Assembly: GCF_018736065.1 (NCBI RefSeq)
Contig: NZ_CP076128.1
Coordinates: 3,077,501 to 3,141,500 of the forward strand
From: Flammeovirga kamogawensis
Lineage (GTDB): Bacteria; Bacteroidota; Bacteroidia; Cytophagales; Flammeovirgaceae
Length of the DNA: 64,000 bases
Direction: 5' to 3'
Of this stretch, positions 46,198 to 54,641 are shown piece after piece; the stretch's first letter is position 1; the number at the start of each line of letters is the position of its first letter. Below the pieces are notes generated by a model. That model searched no databases, was not told where the DNA came from, and saw only the letters and a program-made list of their open reading frames with translations. Position numbers and translations under genes: made by a program.

Positions 46198-46896
46198 TTA
46201 TACTACAATACCAATAGTTAATATACTTAGGTGTTTAATTTCACTATCTAATAACACATAACCAGCTGATTCTAAAGTAGAACCTGTTGTCAGTACATCA
46301 TCAACTAATAGCACATGTTTATTTGAAAAAACTTTCTTTTCTTTTACATCAAAAACGTCTTTTAGGTTAATAGCACGTTCAATTCTAGATTTTTTTGTTT
46401 GTGTATTCGTATATCTCTTTCTAATCAAATTGTCTTTTTCATATGGTATATTCCACTTTTCACTTAATGCTGAACAAAATGTATCTACTTGATTGTATCC
46501 TCTTTCTTTCATTTTTTTAGTATGAAGTGGAATAGGAACGATATAGTCAATATCATTTATAGTTGAATTATATAAGTCACCAAAATGATTAACAATCCAA
46601 GTTCCAATAATTTCCTGATTCTTATATTTAAGATGATGAATTAAACTTCTTGTAACACCAGAACTTTCATAATAAAAGAAAGCAAACCCATATTTTAAAT
46701 TTATCTTATGATCAAACAAATGAGTGATTATATTATGCTGAGAGTTTACCCAACAACCATCAAAAACAGGAAGTTTTGTATGGCAATGGAAACATAATAC
46801 TTCTTCTCCCTCATTAAGCATTTTATTACAATGAAAACATAAGTCGGGAAATAGACTAAAAAATATGGTATTGAGTAGTTTTATAAGCTTTTGCAT
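46198..46896 (-). CDS. ComF family phosphoribosyltransferase-like protein
   Basis: A 232-residue ComF/GntX-type protein. The N-terminal zinc ribbon shows two CxxC pairs (CFHCNKML, CFHCHTKL, about residues 21-40), and the C-terminal half is a phosphoribosyltransferase fold with the PRPP loop VLLVDDVLTTGSTLES (about 195-210). ComF proteins take part in natural transformation in some species; in others the role is unclear. It is a single gene downstream of which the tRNA promoter begins. Confidence 0.93.
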   Translation of the reverse strand: MQKLIKLLNTIFFSLFPDLCFHCNKMLNEGEEVLCFHCHTKLPVFDGCWVNSQHNIITHLFDHKINLKYGFAFFYYESSGVTRSLIHHLKYKNQEIIGTWIVNHFGDLYNSTINDIDYIVPIPLHTKKMKERGYNQVDTFCSALSEKWNIPYEKDNLIRKRYTNTQTKKSRIERAINLKDVFDVKEKKVFSNKHVLLVDDVLTTGSTLESAGYVLLDSEIKHLSILTIGIVV

Positions 46897-47001
46897 AGTT
46901 TTTTTGTATGAATCGTATCGTTAACTTGAGTAAGTTACGAGATCAAATAAATTATTCAATAATTATAAAGCTATAATACAATAGCTTAAAAAAGATATAT
47001 A

Positions 47002-47364
47002 GTGGAAAACGAAGAATTAGAGCAATTAAAAATAGAATGGACACAGTTAATTTCTGCCCTTACAGAAGCATTAGGTAAAACTCCAGCAGATTTAAATAGT
47101 ATTCTGTTTTTAATTGGTATTCAAGAATTAGGAAAAGGCCCTATTCATTTTTCTAAAGAAGAAAAGCAAGATTTAATTCATATTGCAACATGTAAGATAC
47201 TCAGTTATTCTAATTATTATGAATTAGAAGGACTTGATAAAGAAGGTTGGCCTCATTGGAAATTAATAAAAAAAATACCTTCAATGGATTTACTTGCTCA
47301 AGAACAACTAATGAGATGGCATGTTGTTCAGTATTTTAAACACGAATCTGATTTATTAGACTAA
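47002..47364 (+). CDS. Conserved hypothetical protein upstream of xth
   Basis: A 120-residue soluble protein starting at GTG. I do not recognise a named domain. It is helical and acidic, with tryptophan-containing motifs (EGWPHWKLIKKIPSMD, about 82-97) and a closing EQLMRWHVVQYF. It ends one base before the xth start codon, so the two are translationally linked. That position suggests a role near DNA repair or nucleotide metabolism, but this rests on context only. Confidence 0.8.
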   Translation: MENEELEQLKIEWTQLISALTEALGKTPADLNSILFLIGIQELGKGPIHFSKEEKQDLIHIATCKILSYSNYYELEGLDKEGWPHWKLIKKIPSMDLLAQEQLMRWHVVQYFKHESDLLD

Positions 47365-47365
47365 T

Positions 47366-48133
47366 ATGAAAGTAATATCATACAATGTTAATGGCATACG
47401 TGCTGCTATAAAAAAAGACTTACTAGAATGGGTTAAAGGTATTAACCCTGATGTTATTTGTCTTCAGGAAGTTAAAGCAAACGAAGAACAAGTTGATCTT
47501 GAAGGATTCAAGGCATTAGGATACAAATATGTTTATTGGCACTCTGCACAAAAAAAAGGTTACAGTGGGGTTGCAATTTTCTCTAAAGTAGAGGCAAAAT
47601 CTACTAAAATAGGCATGGGAATTGATGTATATGATGCTGAAGGTCGAACTATACTGTGTGAGTTCAAAGATTTTACCTTAGTAAATACTTACTTTCCTTC
47701 TGGGACATCTGGTGAAGAGAGACAAAAATTTAAATATAATTTCTTAGATGATTATTTTAAATACATCTCAAACCTAAAAACTGAATACAGTAATCTAGTT
47801 ATTTGTGGCGATTTTAATATTTGTCATAAGGCTATAGATATACACAACCCTGAGCGCAATAAAAACACTTCTGGTTTTCAGCCTGCTGAAAGAGAATGGG
47901 TTACTAAATTTATTACTGAAGGTGGTTTTGTAGATGCATTTAGAAAATTTGATGAAAGCCCAGGGAAATATAGCTGGTGGACATACCGTGCAGGAGCTAG
48001 AGGTAAAAACTTAGGATGGAGAATTGATTATTTTATGGTACAAGATACTTTTGCAGATCGTCTTACAAACTCGCTTCTGCATAATGACGCTTACCATTCA
48101 GATCACTGCCCTGTCGAAATTGACTTTAAATAA
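47366..48133 (+). CDS. xth: Exodeoxyribonuclease III
   Basis: A Mg-dependent AP endonuclease/3'-5' exonuclease of the Xth family, 255 residues, near the usual length. The EEP fold motifs are intact: ISYNVNGIRAA (N7), CLQEVKA with the metal-binding glutamate (about residue 34), GDFNICH (about 152-158), the AP-site loop WWTYRAGARGKNLGWRIDYF (about 202-221), and the terminal SDHCPVEID with the catalytic histidine. It functions in base excision repair. It is cotranscribed with the upstream 120-residue protein. Confidence 0.96.
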   Translation: MKVISYNVNGIRAAIKKDLLEWVKGINPDVICLQEVKANEEQVDLEGFKALGYKYVYWHSAQKKGYSGVAIFSKVEAKSTKIGMGIDVYDAEGRTILCEFKDFTLVNTYFPSGTSGEERQKFKYNFLDDYFKYISNLKTEYSNLVICGDFNICHKAIDIHNPERNKNTSGFQPAEREWVTKFITEGGFVDAFRKFDESPGKYSWWTYRAGARGKNLGWRIDYFMVQDTFADRLTNSLLHNDAYHSDHCPVEIDFK

Positions 48134-48285
48134 TTTTTTAAGAAATAATTCTATGAATTATTCATATTAACTAATTATTTTAAATATTTTTAGACTCACA
48201 TACTGTATTCTTCTTCAAATGATTAGAGTACGAATCTAGCTACAACAATTTATGTAGCTGTAATACAATAGAAAATTCATTGCAG

Positions 48286-50049
48286 ATGAGAAAGCTGATA
48301 GCTATTACATTCTCTTTTTTAATCCTAGCTGTATTTATGGGATGTGGTCCAACAAACCCTACCGAAAAAGATGCAGAAAATAAACTAACACCCACAAGTG
48401 GTGATAAATTTTACGGAGGAGTATTTAGGGTAAACGAATCGGAATATATCAAGAACTTATACCCACTAAGCATTATTGATATTTACTCTTATAGAATTGC
48501 TTCTCAGATTTATGAAGGATTATTCAAATTTGATCAAAAGACTTTACAAGTTGTCCCTAGTTTAGTAGACAGCTATGCAAAATCTGATGATCAACTAGTT
48601 TATACTTTTAAACTAAAAGATAATGTTTATTTCCATGACGATAAATGTTTTGAAAATGGCAAAGGAAGAAAGCTATCTGCACAAGATGTAGTTTACAACT
48701 TTAACCTTATCTGTACATACAATAGAAATAATCAGTATGCACATTTATTTACTGACATTGTAAAAGGTGCTGCTGAATATTATGATGCTACAAAAGAAAA
48801 TCTATCATTTGTTAGAACTCCTGAAGGTTTAGAAGGTGTAGCTGGTTTTAAAGTAATTGATGCTTTAACATTAGAAATAACTTTATTAAAGCCTAATTCT
48901 ATGTTTTTGTATAACCTTGCTAGGCCTGGTGCTTTTATCTTCCCAAGAGAAGCAGTAGAAAATTATGGCGAAGATATGAGAACAAAATGTGTTGGTACTG
49001 GTCCTTTCCAAATTGCTAGTGTTGACGAAGATATTTCTATCAATTTATCTAAAAATGAAAATTATCATGGTGTAGATGAATTTGGTAATAAACTACCTTT
49101 CTTAAAAGCTATATCAGTTTCTTTTATTAAAGATAAAAAGATTGAATTCTTAGAATTTAAAAAAGGTGAACTGGATATGATGTACAGAATTCCTACAGAA
49201 GATATTATTGATGTTCTTACAGAATCAGATGAGACTAACGAGAACTTCAAATATCATTTACAAAGAATTCCAGAAATGTCTACTCAGTTCCTTGCAATGA
49301 ATAACCAAGGGAAGATCTTTAAAGATATCAATATCCGTAAAGCTTTTAGTTTTGCTATCGACAGACAAAGAATATTAGAATATATTTTAAATGGTGAAGG
49401 GTATATGGAAGGATACCATGGTATAACACCTCCAGTATTTAAAAATTATGATATTGAGCAAATCACAGGTTATAAAATGAATATTGATTCTGCAAAGTAT
49501 TATTTAGCTAAAGCCGGATACCCTGATGGTAAAGGATTCCCTAAAGTTACTTTAGACCTTAATACTGAAGGAGAACAATATAGTAATGTAGCACTTGAAG
49601 TTAAAAAACAACTTAAAGATAAACTTAATGTAAATGTCGAATTAAAAATCTCTCCATTTGCTCAAATTGCAGAAAAAAGTATAATGGGTAGATATGATTT
49701 TTTACGTTTAGCGTGGATTGCTGATTACCCAAGTCCTGAAAATTATTTATGGGCTTACTATGGTAAAACACTTCCTGAAAATCCTGAAGAAAAATCTTGG
49801 CCAAACTTAATTCGTTATTCAAACCCTAAGTTTGATGTTGAATATGAAAAGGCTTTAGCTTCTGTAGATCAGAACCAAGCAATGGTACATTTTATGAACG
49901 CAGAAAAGATTTTAATGGCTGATGCACCATTTATAGTACTATGGTATGACGAAGGATATCGTCTAATTCAGAGATATGTAGAGGATTTCCCTAATAATCC
50001 TATGCAATATCGTGATTTCAGTACCGTTTATTTTGATAAAACTCATTAA
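48286..50049 (+). CDS. ABC transporter peptide-binding lipoprotein
   Basis: A family 5 solute-binding protein (OppA/DppA type), 587 residues from the ATG at 48286; an in-frame TTG six bases earlier is unlikely. The lipobox is VFMGCGP (cysteine at residue 20). The family landmarks are present: QIYEGLFKFD (about 75-84), LEITLLKPNSMFLYNLAR, GTGPFQIAS, IRKAFSFAIDRQRILEYIL and the closing DAPFIVLWYDEGYRLIQRYVEDF. No permease or ATPase genes lie next to it, so its transporter is encoded elsewhere, or it acts alone. Substrate is likely oligopeptides. Confidence 0.92.
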   Translation: MRKLIAITFSFLILAVFMGCGPTNPTEKDAENKLTPTSGDKFYGGVFRVNESEYIKNLYPLSIIDIYSYRIASQIYEGLFKFDQKTLQVVPSLVDSYAKSDDQLVYTFKLKDNVYFHDDKCFENGKGRKLSAQDVVYNFNLICTYNRNNQYAHLFTDIVKGAAEYYDATKENLSFVRTPEGLEGVAGFKVIDALTLEITLLKPNSMFLYNLARPGAFIFPREAVENYGEDMRTKCVGTGPFQIASVDEDISINLSKNENYHGVDEFGNKLPFLKAISVSFIKDKKIEFLEFKKGELDMMYRIPTEDIIDVLTESDETNENFKYHLQRIPEMSTQFLAMNNQGKIFKDINIRKAFSFAIDRQRILEYILNGEGYMEGYHGITPPVFKNYDIEQITGYKMNIDSAKYYLAKAGYPDGKGFPKVTLDLNTEGEQYSNVALEVKKQLKDKLNVNVELKISPFAQIAEKSIMGRYDFLRLAWIADYPSPENYLWAYYGKTLPENPEEKSWPNLIRYSNPKFDVEYEKALASVDQNQAMVHFMNAEKILMADAPFIVLWYDEGYRLIQRYVEDFPNNPMQYRDFSTVYFDKTH

Positions 50050-50076
50050 TATTAATTATATTACTATATGATAAAT

Positions 50077-50114
50077 AAAACTGATTCTTACTTTAGAATC
50101 AGTTTTATTTTTTA
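50077..50114 (+). terminator. Intrinsic terminator of the peptide-binding protein gene
   Basis: AAAACTGATTCT pairs with AGAATCAGTTTT around a six-base loop, then ATTTTTT. Confidence 0.9.
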
Positions 50115-50174
50115 ATAGGGAATTTTTCATTCTTCTATCCTAAATTATTAACTCATAATATTATTACAAACCTT

Positions 50175-53100
50175 ATGTTTGAAAGCAAAATAAAAGCCTA
50201 TAAACAAAAACTATATAGAAACGCTGCTATAAAAGGAGCCATTCTTACACTAGCTGCTGTATTAGGTCTATTTTTGCTTTTTAGTGTTTTAGAGTACCTA
50301 AATAATTTTGGCACAACAACAAGAGCAATTCTATTTTTTGCTTACATCATGTCTTTCTCTTACATATTCTTTTTATGGGTGATTAAACCACTTGCAAAAA
50401 TGAATGGTATAAGTAAACAAATTAGTGATGAGCAAGCTGCTATTGAAATTGGCAATCATTTTCCAGAAATCTCTGATAAGCTTATCAATTCAATTCAACT
50501 TCAATCAGAAGCAAAAAGTAATAGCCTTATAAAAGCCACTTTAGAACAAAGAGGACATCAATTTTCTCCTATTAACTTTACTACAGCAATATCTTATAAA
50601 GAAAATTTAAGGTATTGGTATAGGTATCTCCTACCTGCATTAGTAGTATTATTTGCTATCTTATTTGTTAGACCACAAATTATTGTAGAGAGTACTCCTA
50701 AAATTATTCAGTTCGACAAAGAATTTTTACCAATAGCACCTTTTACATTTAATCTATTAACCTCAAACCTAGAACCCTTCCAAGGAGATGACTTTGAGTT
50801 AAAAGTAGCGTTAAATGGAGATGTATTGCCATCTGATGTATATATAGAAACAGACAAAGGCTCTTTAATCAAATTACAAAAATCTAATCCTGGATATTCT
50901 TTTGTTCATACATTCAAAAAAATACAACATGGCGTTAAGTTTAGGTTTAAAGCAGCAGGGTATTACTCTAAAGAATTTAAAATAAATACATTAACTCGAC
51001 CTAATTTATCTAAGTTTAGTGTACAAGTTACCTACCCTCGATATACAAATAAACCGAACGAGACTTTAGAAAATACAGGTAATTTACTTGTTCCAGAGGG
51101 TTCTAACATTACTTGGCTATTTGATACCAAAACAACAGATTCTATTCAATTATATTTTAAAGAAGTAGCACTTAAAGCTGATGCTGAAACTCTAGAGAAC
51201 AACGTATTTAAGTACGCATATAAAACAAATGAATCTACATCTTATAGTGTTACCTTATCGAATATCTATGGTACTAATAAGGATAGTATTTCTTATTTCT
51301 TAAACGTAATAAAAGATAAGTACCCAAGTATAAGTATGAGGCAATATCAAGATACTGTAATGTTCGACTATCTAGTATTTGGAGGTAATATTGGAGATGA
51401 TTACGGAATCACTAGATTACGCACACGCTATAGAATAAAAAAGAAAGAAGATACTAAACCTCCTACTACATTTAATAAAATCGATATTCCTTTTAATAGA
51501 AAGGCAATTGATCAAAGTTTCTATTACAAATTAGAGACAAATCAGTTTAATCTTAAAGAAGGTGATAAATTAGAATATTTTGTTGAGGTATATGATAATG
51601 ATGGCGTAAATGGTAATAAGAGAAGTAAAACTCCTATGTATACTTTTATGTTACCAACATCTGCAGAAATAGAAAAAGATCTAGAAGAAAGTAAAAAAGA
51701 AACTGAAAATAAATTAGAAGAAACTCTTGCAAAAGCAGATGAGTTAAATAAAAATCTAAAAAAGTTAGAGGAGAAACTAAAAGGTAAAAGACAATTAACT
51801 TGGCAGGATAAAAAAGATATTCAAAAACTAATTGAAGAGCGAAAAGCATTACAGCAAGAATTAGAAAATCTTCAACAACAAAGTCAAGAATTAAAAGATA
51901 AGCAGAGTAAGTTTTCAGAACAAGATAAAAGTGTAGCTCAAAAAGCTGAACAGCTTCAAAAAATAATTGAAAATATTAATGACGAAGAAACTCAAAAACT
52001 TTATGATGAGTTACAAAAGTTGATGGAGCAAAATTATATTAATCAGCCTCTTCAAGAAAACTTAAAAAATATTGAGAAAAAACAGAAGAACCTTAAAAAT
52101 GAGTTAGAAAGAACTATCAAACTTTTTAAGAAACTTCAGATAGAACAAAAAGCAAAAGAAGTATCTAGTAAGTTAGAAGACCTTTCTCAGAAGCAACAAG
52201 AAGTTGCAAAGGAAACTGATGAACTACAAAAGAAGCAAGAACAAGAAGCTGAAGACCCCTCTAAAAAGGCTGAAAATGATAAGGTAAAAGAAGACCTTGT
52301 TAAAAAGCAGGAAGAACTGAATGAAAAGTTCGAAAAAATAAAACAAGAGATGGAGGAACTTCGTAAAATGGATAAGAAGGAACAAACTAATCAAGATTTT
52401 GAGCAGTTTACTCCAAGCGAAAGATCAATTCAAAAAGAACAACAAAATGCTTCAGAACAATTAAAACAAGATAAAAAGAAAGACGCTCATCAATCACAAA
52501 AGAAAGCGGCCAATAAAATGCAACAAATGGCAAAGCAAATGCAACAGAGTATGCAATCTGCAGAAATGGAACAAATAAGCGAAGACCACGATGCATTGAG
52601 ACAAATAATGGAAAATCTTCTAAAACTATCCTTCGATCAGGAAGATCTTATGGAATCCTTTAAAAAGGTGAGAAGAATTGACCCAAAATTTGTTGAATTG
52701 TCGCAAACACAACTTAAATTGAGAGATGATGCTAAATACATAGAAGATAGCTTAGTTGCACTCTCTAAAAGAGTATTCCAAATAGAGTCGTTCGTTACAA
52801 GAGAAGTAACTGATATGAACAAATATATGGATGAAAGCTTAAATGCAATCAAGAGACGTGTACCTGAAGTGGCAGCAAGTAAACAACAGTTTACAATGAC
52901 CTCAATAAATAACCTTACGTTATTATTGAGTGATATATTAGATAATATGCAGCAGCAAATGAGCCAAAGTATGGCTGGCCAACAGATGAATCAGAAACAA
53001 TCTTCTTCATCCCCTAGCCCTAGTCAGATGCAACAGCAATTAAACCAACAGATGGAAAACTTGAAAAAGAGTGGTAAATCTGGAAAGGAATTATCTAAAG

Positions 53101-53558
53101 AACTTGCTAAATTAGCAGCACAACAGGAAATGATTCGAAATGCTTTAAAACAAAGTATGGGTTCAGGACCTGAACAAATGCAAGGACAGAAAAAAGATGG
53201 CCAAGATGGAGAAGGAATAAAAGAGGGAGGAAATGGCTATGGAAAGATCCTTAAAGAAATGGAAAAAACGGAAGATGATTTAGTTAATAAAGAACTTACC
53301 GATAAATTAATAAAAAGACAAAAAGAAATTTTAACCAGAATGCTTGAGTCTGAAAAGGCTAAGAAAGAAAAAGGGAAAGATGAAGAGAGGAAAGCTGAAA
53401 CTGCTAAAAAGCAAAGACAGATACCTCCTCCGGATAGTTTTGATGAATATCTAAAACAGAAGGAAACTCAAATAGAATTGTTACGAACAATTCCTACCTC
53501 TTTAAATACTTATTACAAGCAGGAAGTGAATAAATACTTTGAAAAGATAAAGGATTGA
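50175..53558 (+). CDS. DUF4175 family membrane protein with long coiled coil
   Basis: A 1127-residue protein. Two membrane segments lie near residues 20-42 and 51-70, and a third near 150-167, the DUF4175 arrangement. A beta-rich region, probably periplasmic, spans about 170-500 (for example RPNLSKFSVQVTYPRYTNKPNE in outline, near 275-297). From about 500 to 770 there is a highly charged coiled coil rich in K, E and Q, followed by a methionine/glutamine-rich low-complexity region (about 895-1010). The C-terminus contains KELTDKLIKRQKEILTRMLES and ends with a conserved DSFDEYLKQKE. The function is unknown. It heads an operon with an anti-sigma-type ATPase (1 base downstream) and ybeY. Confidence 0.85.
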   Translation: MFESKIKAYKQKLYRNAAIKGAILTLAAVLGLFLLFSVLEYLNNFGTTTRAILFFAYIMSFSYIFFLWVIKPLAKMNGISKQISDEQAAIEIGNHFPEISDKLINSIQLQSEAKSNSLIKATLEQRGHQFSPINFTTAISYKENLRYWYRYLLPALVVLFAILFVRPQIIVESTPKIIQFDKEFLPIAPFTFNLLTSNLEPFQGDDFELKVALNGDVLPSDVYIETDKGSLIKLQKSNPGYSFVHTFKKIQHGVKFRFKAAGYYSKEFKINTLTRPNLSKFSVQVTYPRYTNKPNETLENTGNLLVPEGSNITWLFDTKTTDSIQLYFKEVALKADAETLENNVFKYAYKTNESTSYSVTLSNIYGTNKDSISYFLNVIKDKYPSISMRQYQDTVMFDYLVFGGNIGDDYGITRLRTRYRIKKKEDTKPPTTFNKIDIPFNRKAIDQSFYYKLETNQFNLKEGDKLEYFVEVYDNDGVNGNKRSKTPMYTFMLPTSAEIEKDLEESKKETENKLEETLAKADELNKNLKKLEEKLKGKRQLTWQDKKDIQKLIEERKALQQELENLQQQSQELKDKQSKFSEQDKSVAQKAEQLQKIIENINDEETQKLYDELQKLMEQNYINQPLQENLKNIEKKQKNLKNELERTIKLFKKLQIEQKAKEVSSKLEDLSQKQQEVAKETDELQKKQEQEAEDPSKKAENDKVKEDLVKKQEELNEKFEKIKQEMEELRKMDKKEQTNQDFEQFTPSERSIQKEQQNASEQLKQDKKKDAHQSQKKAANKMQQMAKQMQQSMQSAEMEQISEDHDALRQIMENLLKLSFDQEDLMESFKKVRRIDPKFVELSQTQLKLRDDAKYIEDSLVALSKRVFQIESFVTREVTDMNKYMDESLNAIKRRVPEVAASKQQFTMTSINNLTLLLSDILDNMQQQMSQSMAGQQMNQKQSSSSPSPSQMQQQLNQQMENLKKSGKSGKELSKELAKLAAQQEMIRNALKQSMGSGPEQMQGQKKDGQDGEGIKEGGNGYGKILKEMEKTEDDLVNKELTDKLIKRQKEILTRMLESEKAKKEKGKDEERKAETAKKQRQIPPPDSFDEYLKQKETQIELLRTIPTSLNTYYKQEVNKYFEKIKD

Positions 53559-53559
53559 A

Positions 53560-53976
53560 ATGCCTACAAGCACAATGAATAAACCATTCAAATTAAAGAT
53601 ACCTTCGCTAATAGAAAATGTTCGTATTGCGGAGAGTTTTATTGATCAAGCTCGAGAAGAGTTTAATTTCAATGATGACATTTATGGCAATATCATGATT
53701 GCTGTTACAGAATCTGTAAACAATGCTATTATCCATGGAAATAAAAACGACAAGGATAAGAACGTTCATTTAGAGTTAAAAGTATCAGACAAGGATATCG
53801 CTTTTACAATAGAAGATGAAGGAAAAGGTTTTGACTATGAAGGTCTACCCGATCCTACTGCTCCTGAAAATATTGATAAGCCAGGTGGAAGAGGAATATT
53901 TCTTATGAAACATCTTGCCGATGAAGTAACTTTCTCTAACGAAGGAAGAGCAATTACACTTACTTTCTATATTTAA
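53560..53976 (+). CDS. Histidine-kinase-like ATPase (RsbW-type)
   Basis: A 138-residue single-domain GHKL ATPase like the anti-sigma kinase RsbW/SpoIIAB. The N box is VTESVNNAIIHGNKND (about 49-64), the G1 box DEGKGFD (about 87-93) and the G2 box GGRGIFLMKHL (about 110-120). No histidine phosphorylation domain is present. It starts one base after the DUF4175 stop and ends three bases before ybeY, so the three are one operon. Partner-switching is the usual role of such proteins; no STAS-domain antagonist or sigma-B gene is in the window. Confidence 0.9.
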   Translation: MPTSTMNKPFKLKIPSLIENVRIAESFIDQAREEFNFNDDIYGNIMIAVTESVNNAIIHGNKNDKDKNVHLELKVSDKDIAFTIEDEGKGFDYEGLPDPTAPENIDKPGGRGIFLMKHLADEVTFSNEGRAITLTFYI

Positions 53977-53979
53977 TTA

Positions 53980-54420
53980 ATGGAAAGAGAAATTACTTTT
54001 TTTACAGAAGACATTTCTTTTGATGTTCCAAACGAACAACTCTTAAAAGAATGGATTCAATCTGTTATCGAAAAATTTGATTTCAAATTAATTGGTGTCA
54101 ATTATATATTATGTTCTGATGAATATCTACATAAAATAAATGTAGAATATTTAGATCATGATACATATACTGATATCATTACTTTTGATAATTCTGAATA
54201 TGAAAATGAAATAGAGTCAGATATTTTTGTAAGTATTGATAGAATTAGAGAAAATTCTAAAGCTATTGGTACTAATGAAATAGATGAATTTCATAGAGTA
54301 TTAATTCATGGTATTTTACACCTTCTTGGTTTTAAAGATAAATCTAATGAAGATGCTAAAAAGATGAGAAATTTAGAAGATGAACAATTAGCTTTTAGAA
54401 ATGATTCTTTAAAAGCTTAA
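53980..54420 (+). CDS. ybeY: Endoribonuclease YbeY (rRNA maturation factor)
   Basis: A 146-residue zinc-dependent RNase involved in 16S rRNA 3' maturation and ribosome quality control. The family motif HGILHLLGFKD (residues 110-120) supplies H110 and H114; the third zinc ligand, a histidine in E. coli (HGxLHLxGYDH), is replaced here by D120, as I recall for other Bacteroidota. NVEYLDHDTYTDIITF (about 54-69) matches the other conserved block. It is the third gene of an operon and ends near a terminator that overlaps parS-like sites. Confidence 0.95.
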   Translation: MEREITFFTEDISFDVPNEQLLKEWIQSVIEKFDFKLIGVNYILCSDEYLHKINVEYLDHDTYTDIITFDNSEYENEIESDIFVSIDRIRENSKAIGTNEIDEFHRVLIHGILHLLGFKDKSNEDAKKMRNLEDEQLAFRNDSLKA

Positions 54421-54446
54421 TTACTAATCTAAGTACCATCTCTTAT

Positions 54447-54462
54447 TGTTCCACGTAAAACA
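54447..54462 (+). other. parS-like site 1
   Basis: TGTTCCACGTAAAACA matches the parS consensus TGTTnCACGTGnAACA at all defined bases except one (G to A at position 11). It is also the left arm of a terminator stem. Confidence 0.5.
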
Positions 54463-54501
54463 TTTTCAATTTAATTGAGTGTTTCACGTGGAACTTTTTT
54501 T
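54448..54501 (+). terminator. Intrinsic terminator of the DUF4175-ybeY operon
   Basis: GTTCCACGTAAAACA pairs with TGTTTCACGTGGAAC (14 of 15) around a 17-base loop and is followed by TTTTTTT. The two arms coincide with parS-like sites 1 and 2. Confidence 0.75.
54480..54495 (+). other. parS-like site 2
   Basis: TGTTTCACGTGGAACT matches TGTTnCACGTGnAACA at every defined position but the last. Confidence 0.6.
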
Positions 54502-54542
54502 ATTATATGAAAACATTAAGTCTTTGATAATTTTTGATTTAT

Positions 54543-54550
54543 TATCTTTG
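54543..54550 (+). promoter_or_regulatory. mnmG promoter -7 element
   Basis: TATCTTTG matches TAnnTTTG; a TTTG lies 16 bases upstream at 54523-54526. Transcription would start near 54557, leaving an 85-base leader that contains parS-like site 3. Confidence 0.6.
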
Positions 54551-54608
54551 CAAATAATTACAGTTGACTTTAATCACTGTAAATCAGAAATCTGAAGAAA
54601 TTTACTTA

Positions 54609-54624
54609 CGTTCCACGTGGAACG
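54609..54624 (+). other. parS-like site 3 (perfect 16-bp palindrome)
   Basis: CGTTCCACGTGGAACG is fully self-complementary, and its central 14 bases match the parS consensus exactly. It lies in the leader of mnmG and has no part in the terminator. Confidence 0.65.
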
Positions 54625-54641
54625 AAAAAATAAAAAATAGA

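Noticed and set aside
48280-48285. TTG start for the peptide-binding lipoprotein
   Set aside because: An ATG two codons downstream gives a normal lipoprotein signal peptide.
54447-54495. Terminator as the only explanation for the parS-like sequences
   Set aside because: It explains sites 1 and 2 but not the separate perfect palindrome at 54609-54624, so parS identity was kept as a hypothesis with moderate confidence.
54564-54641. Longer N-terminus for MnmG
   Set aside because: The 26 extra residues span parS-like site 3, start only a few bases after the predicted transcription start, and do not resemble the family, whose proteins begin at the MYPSYDVIVIGGG segment.
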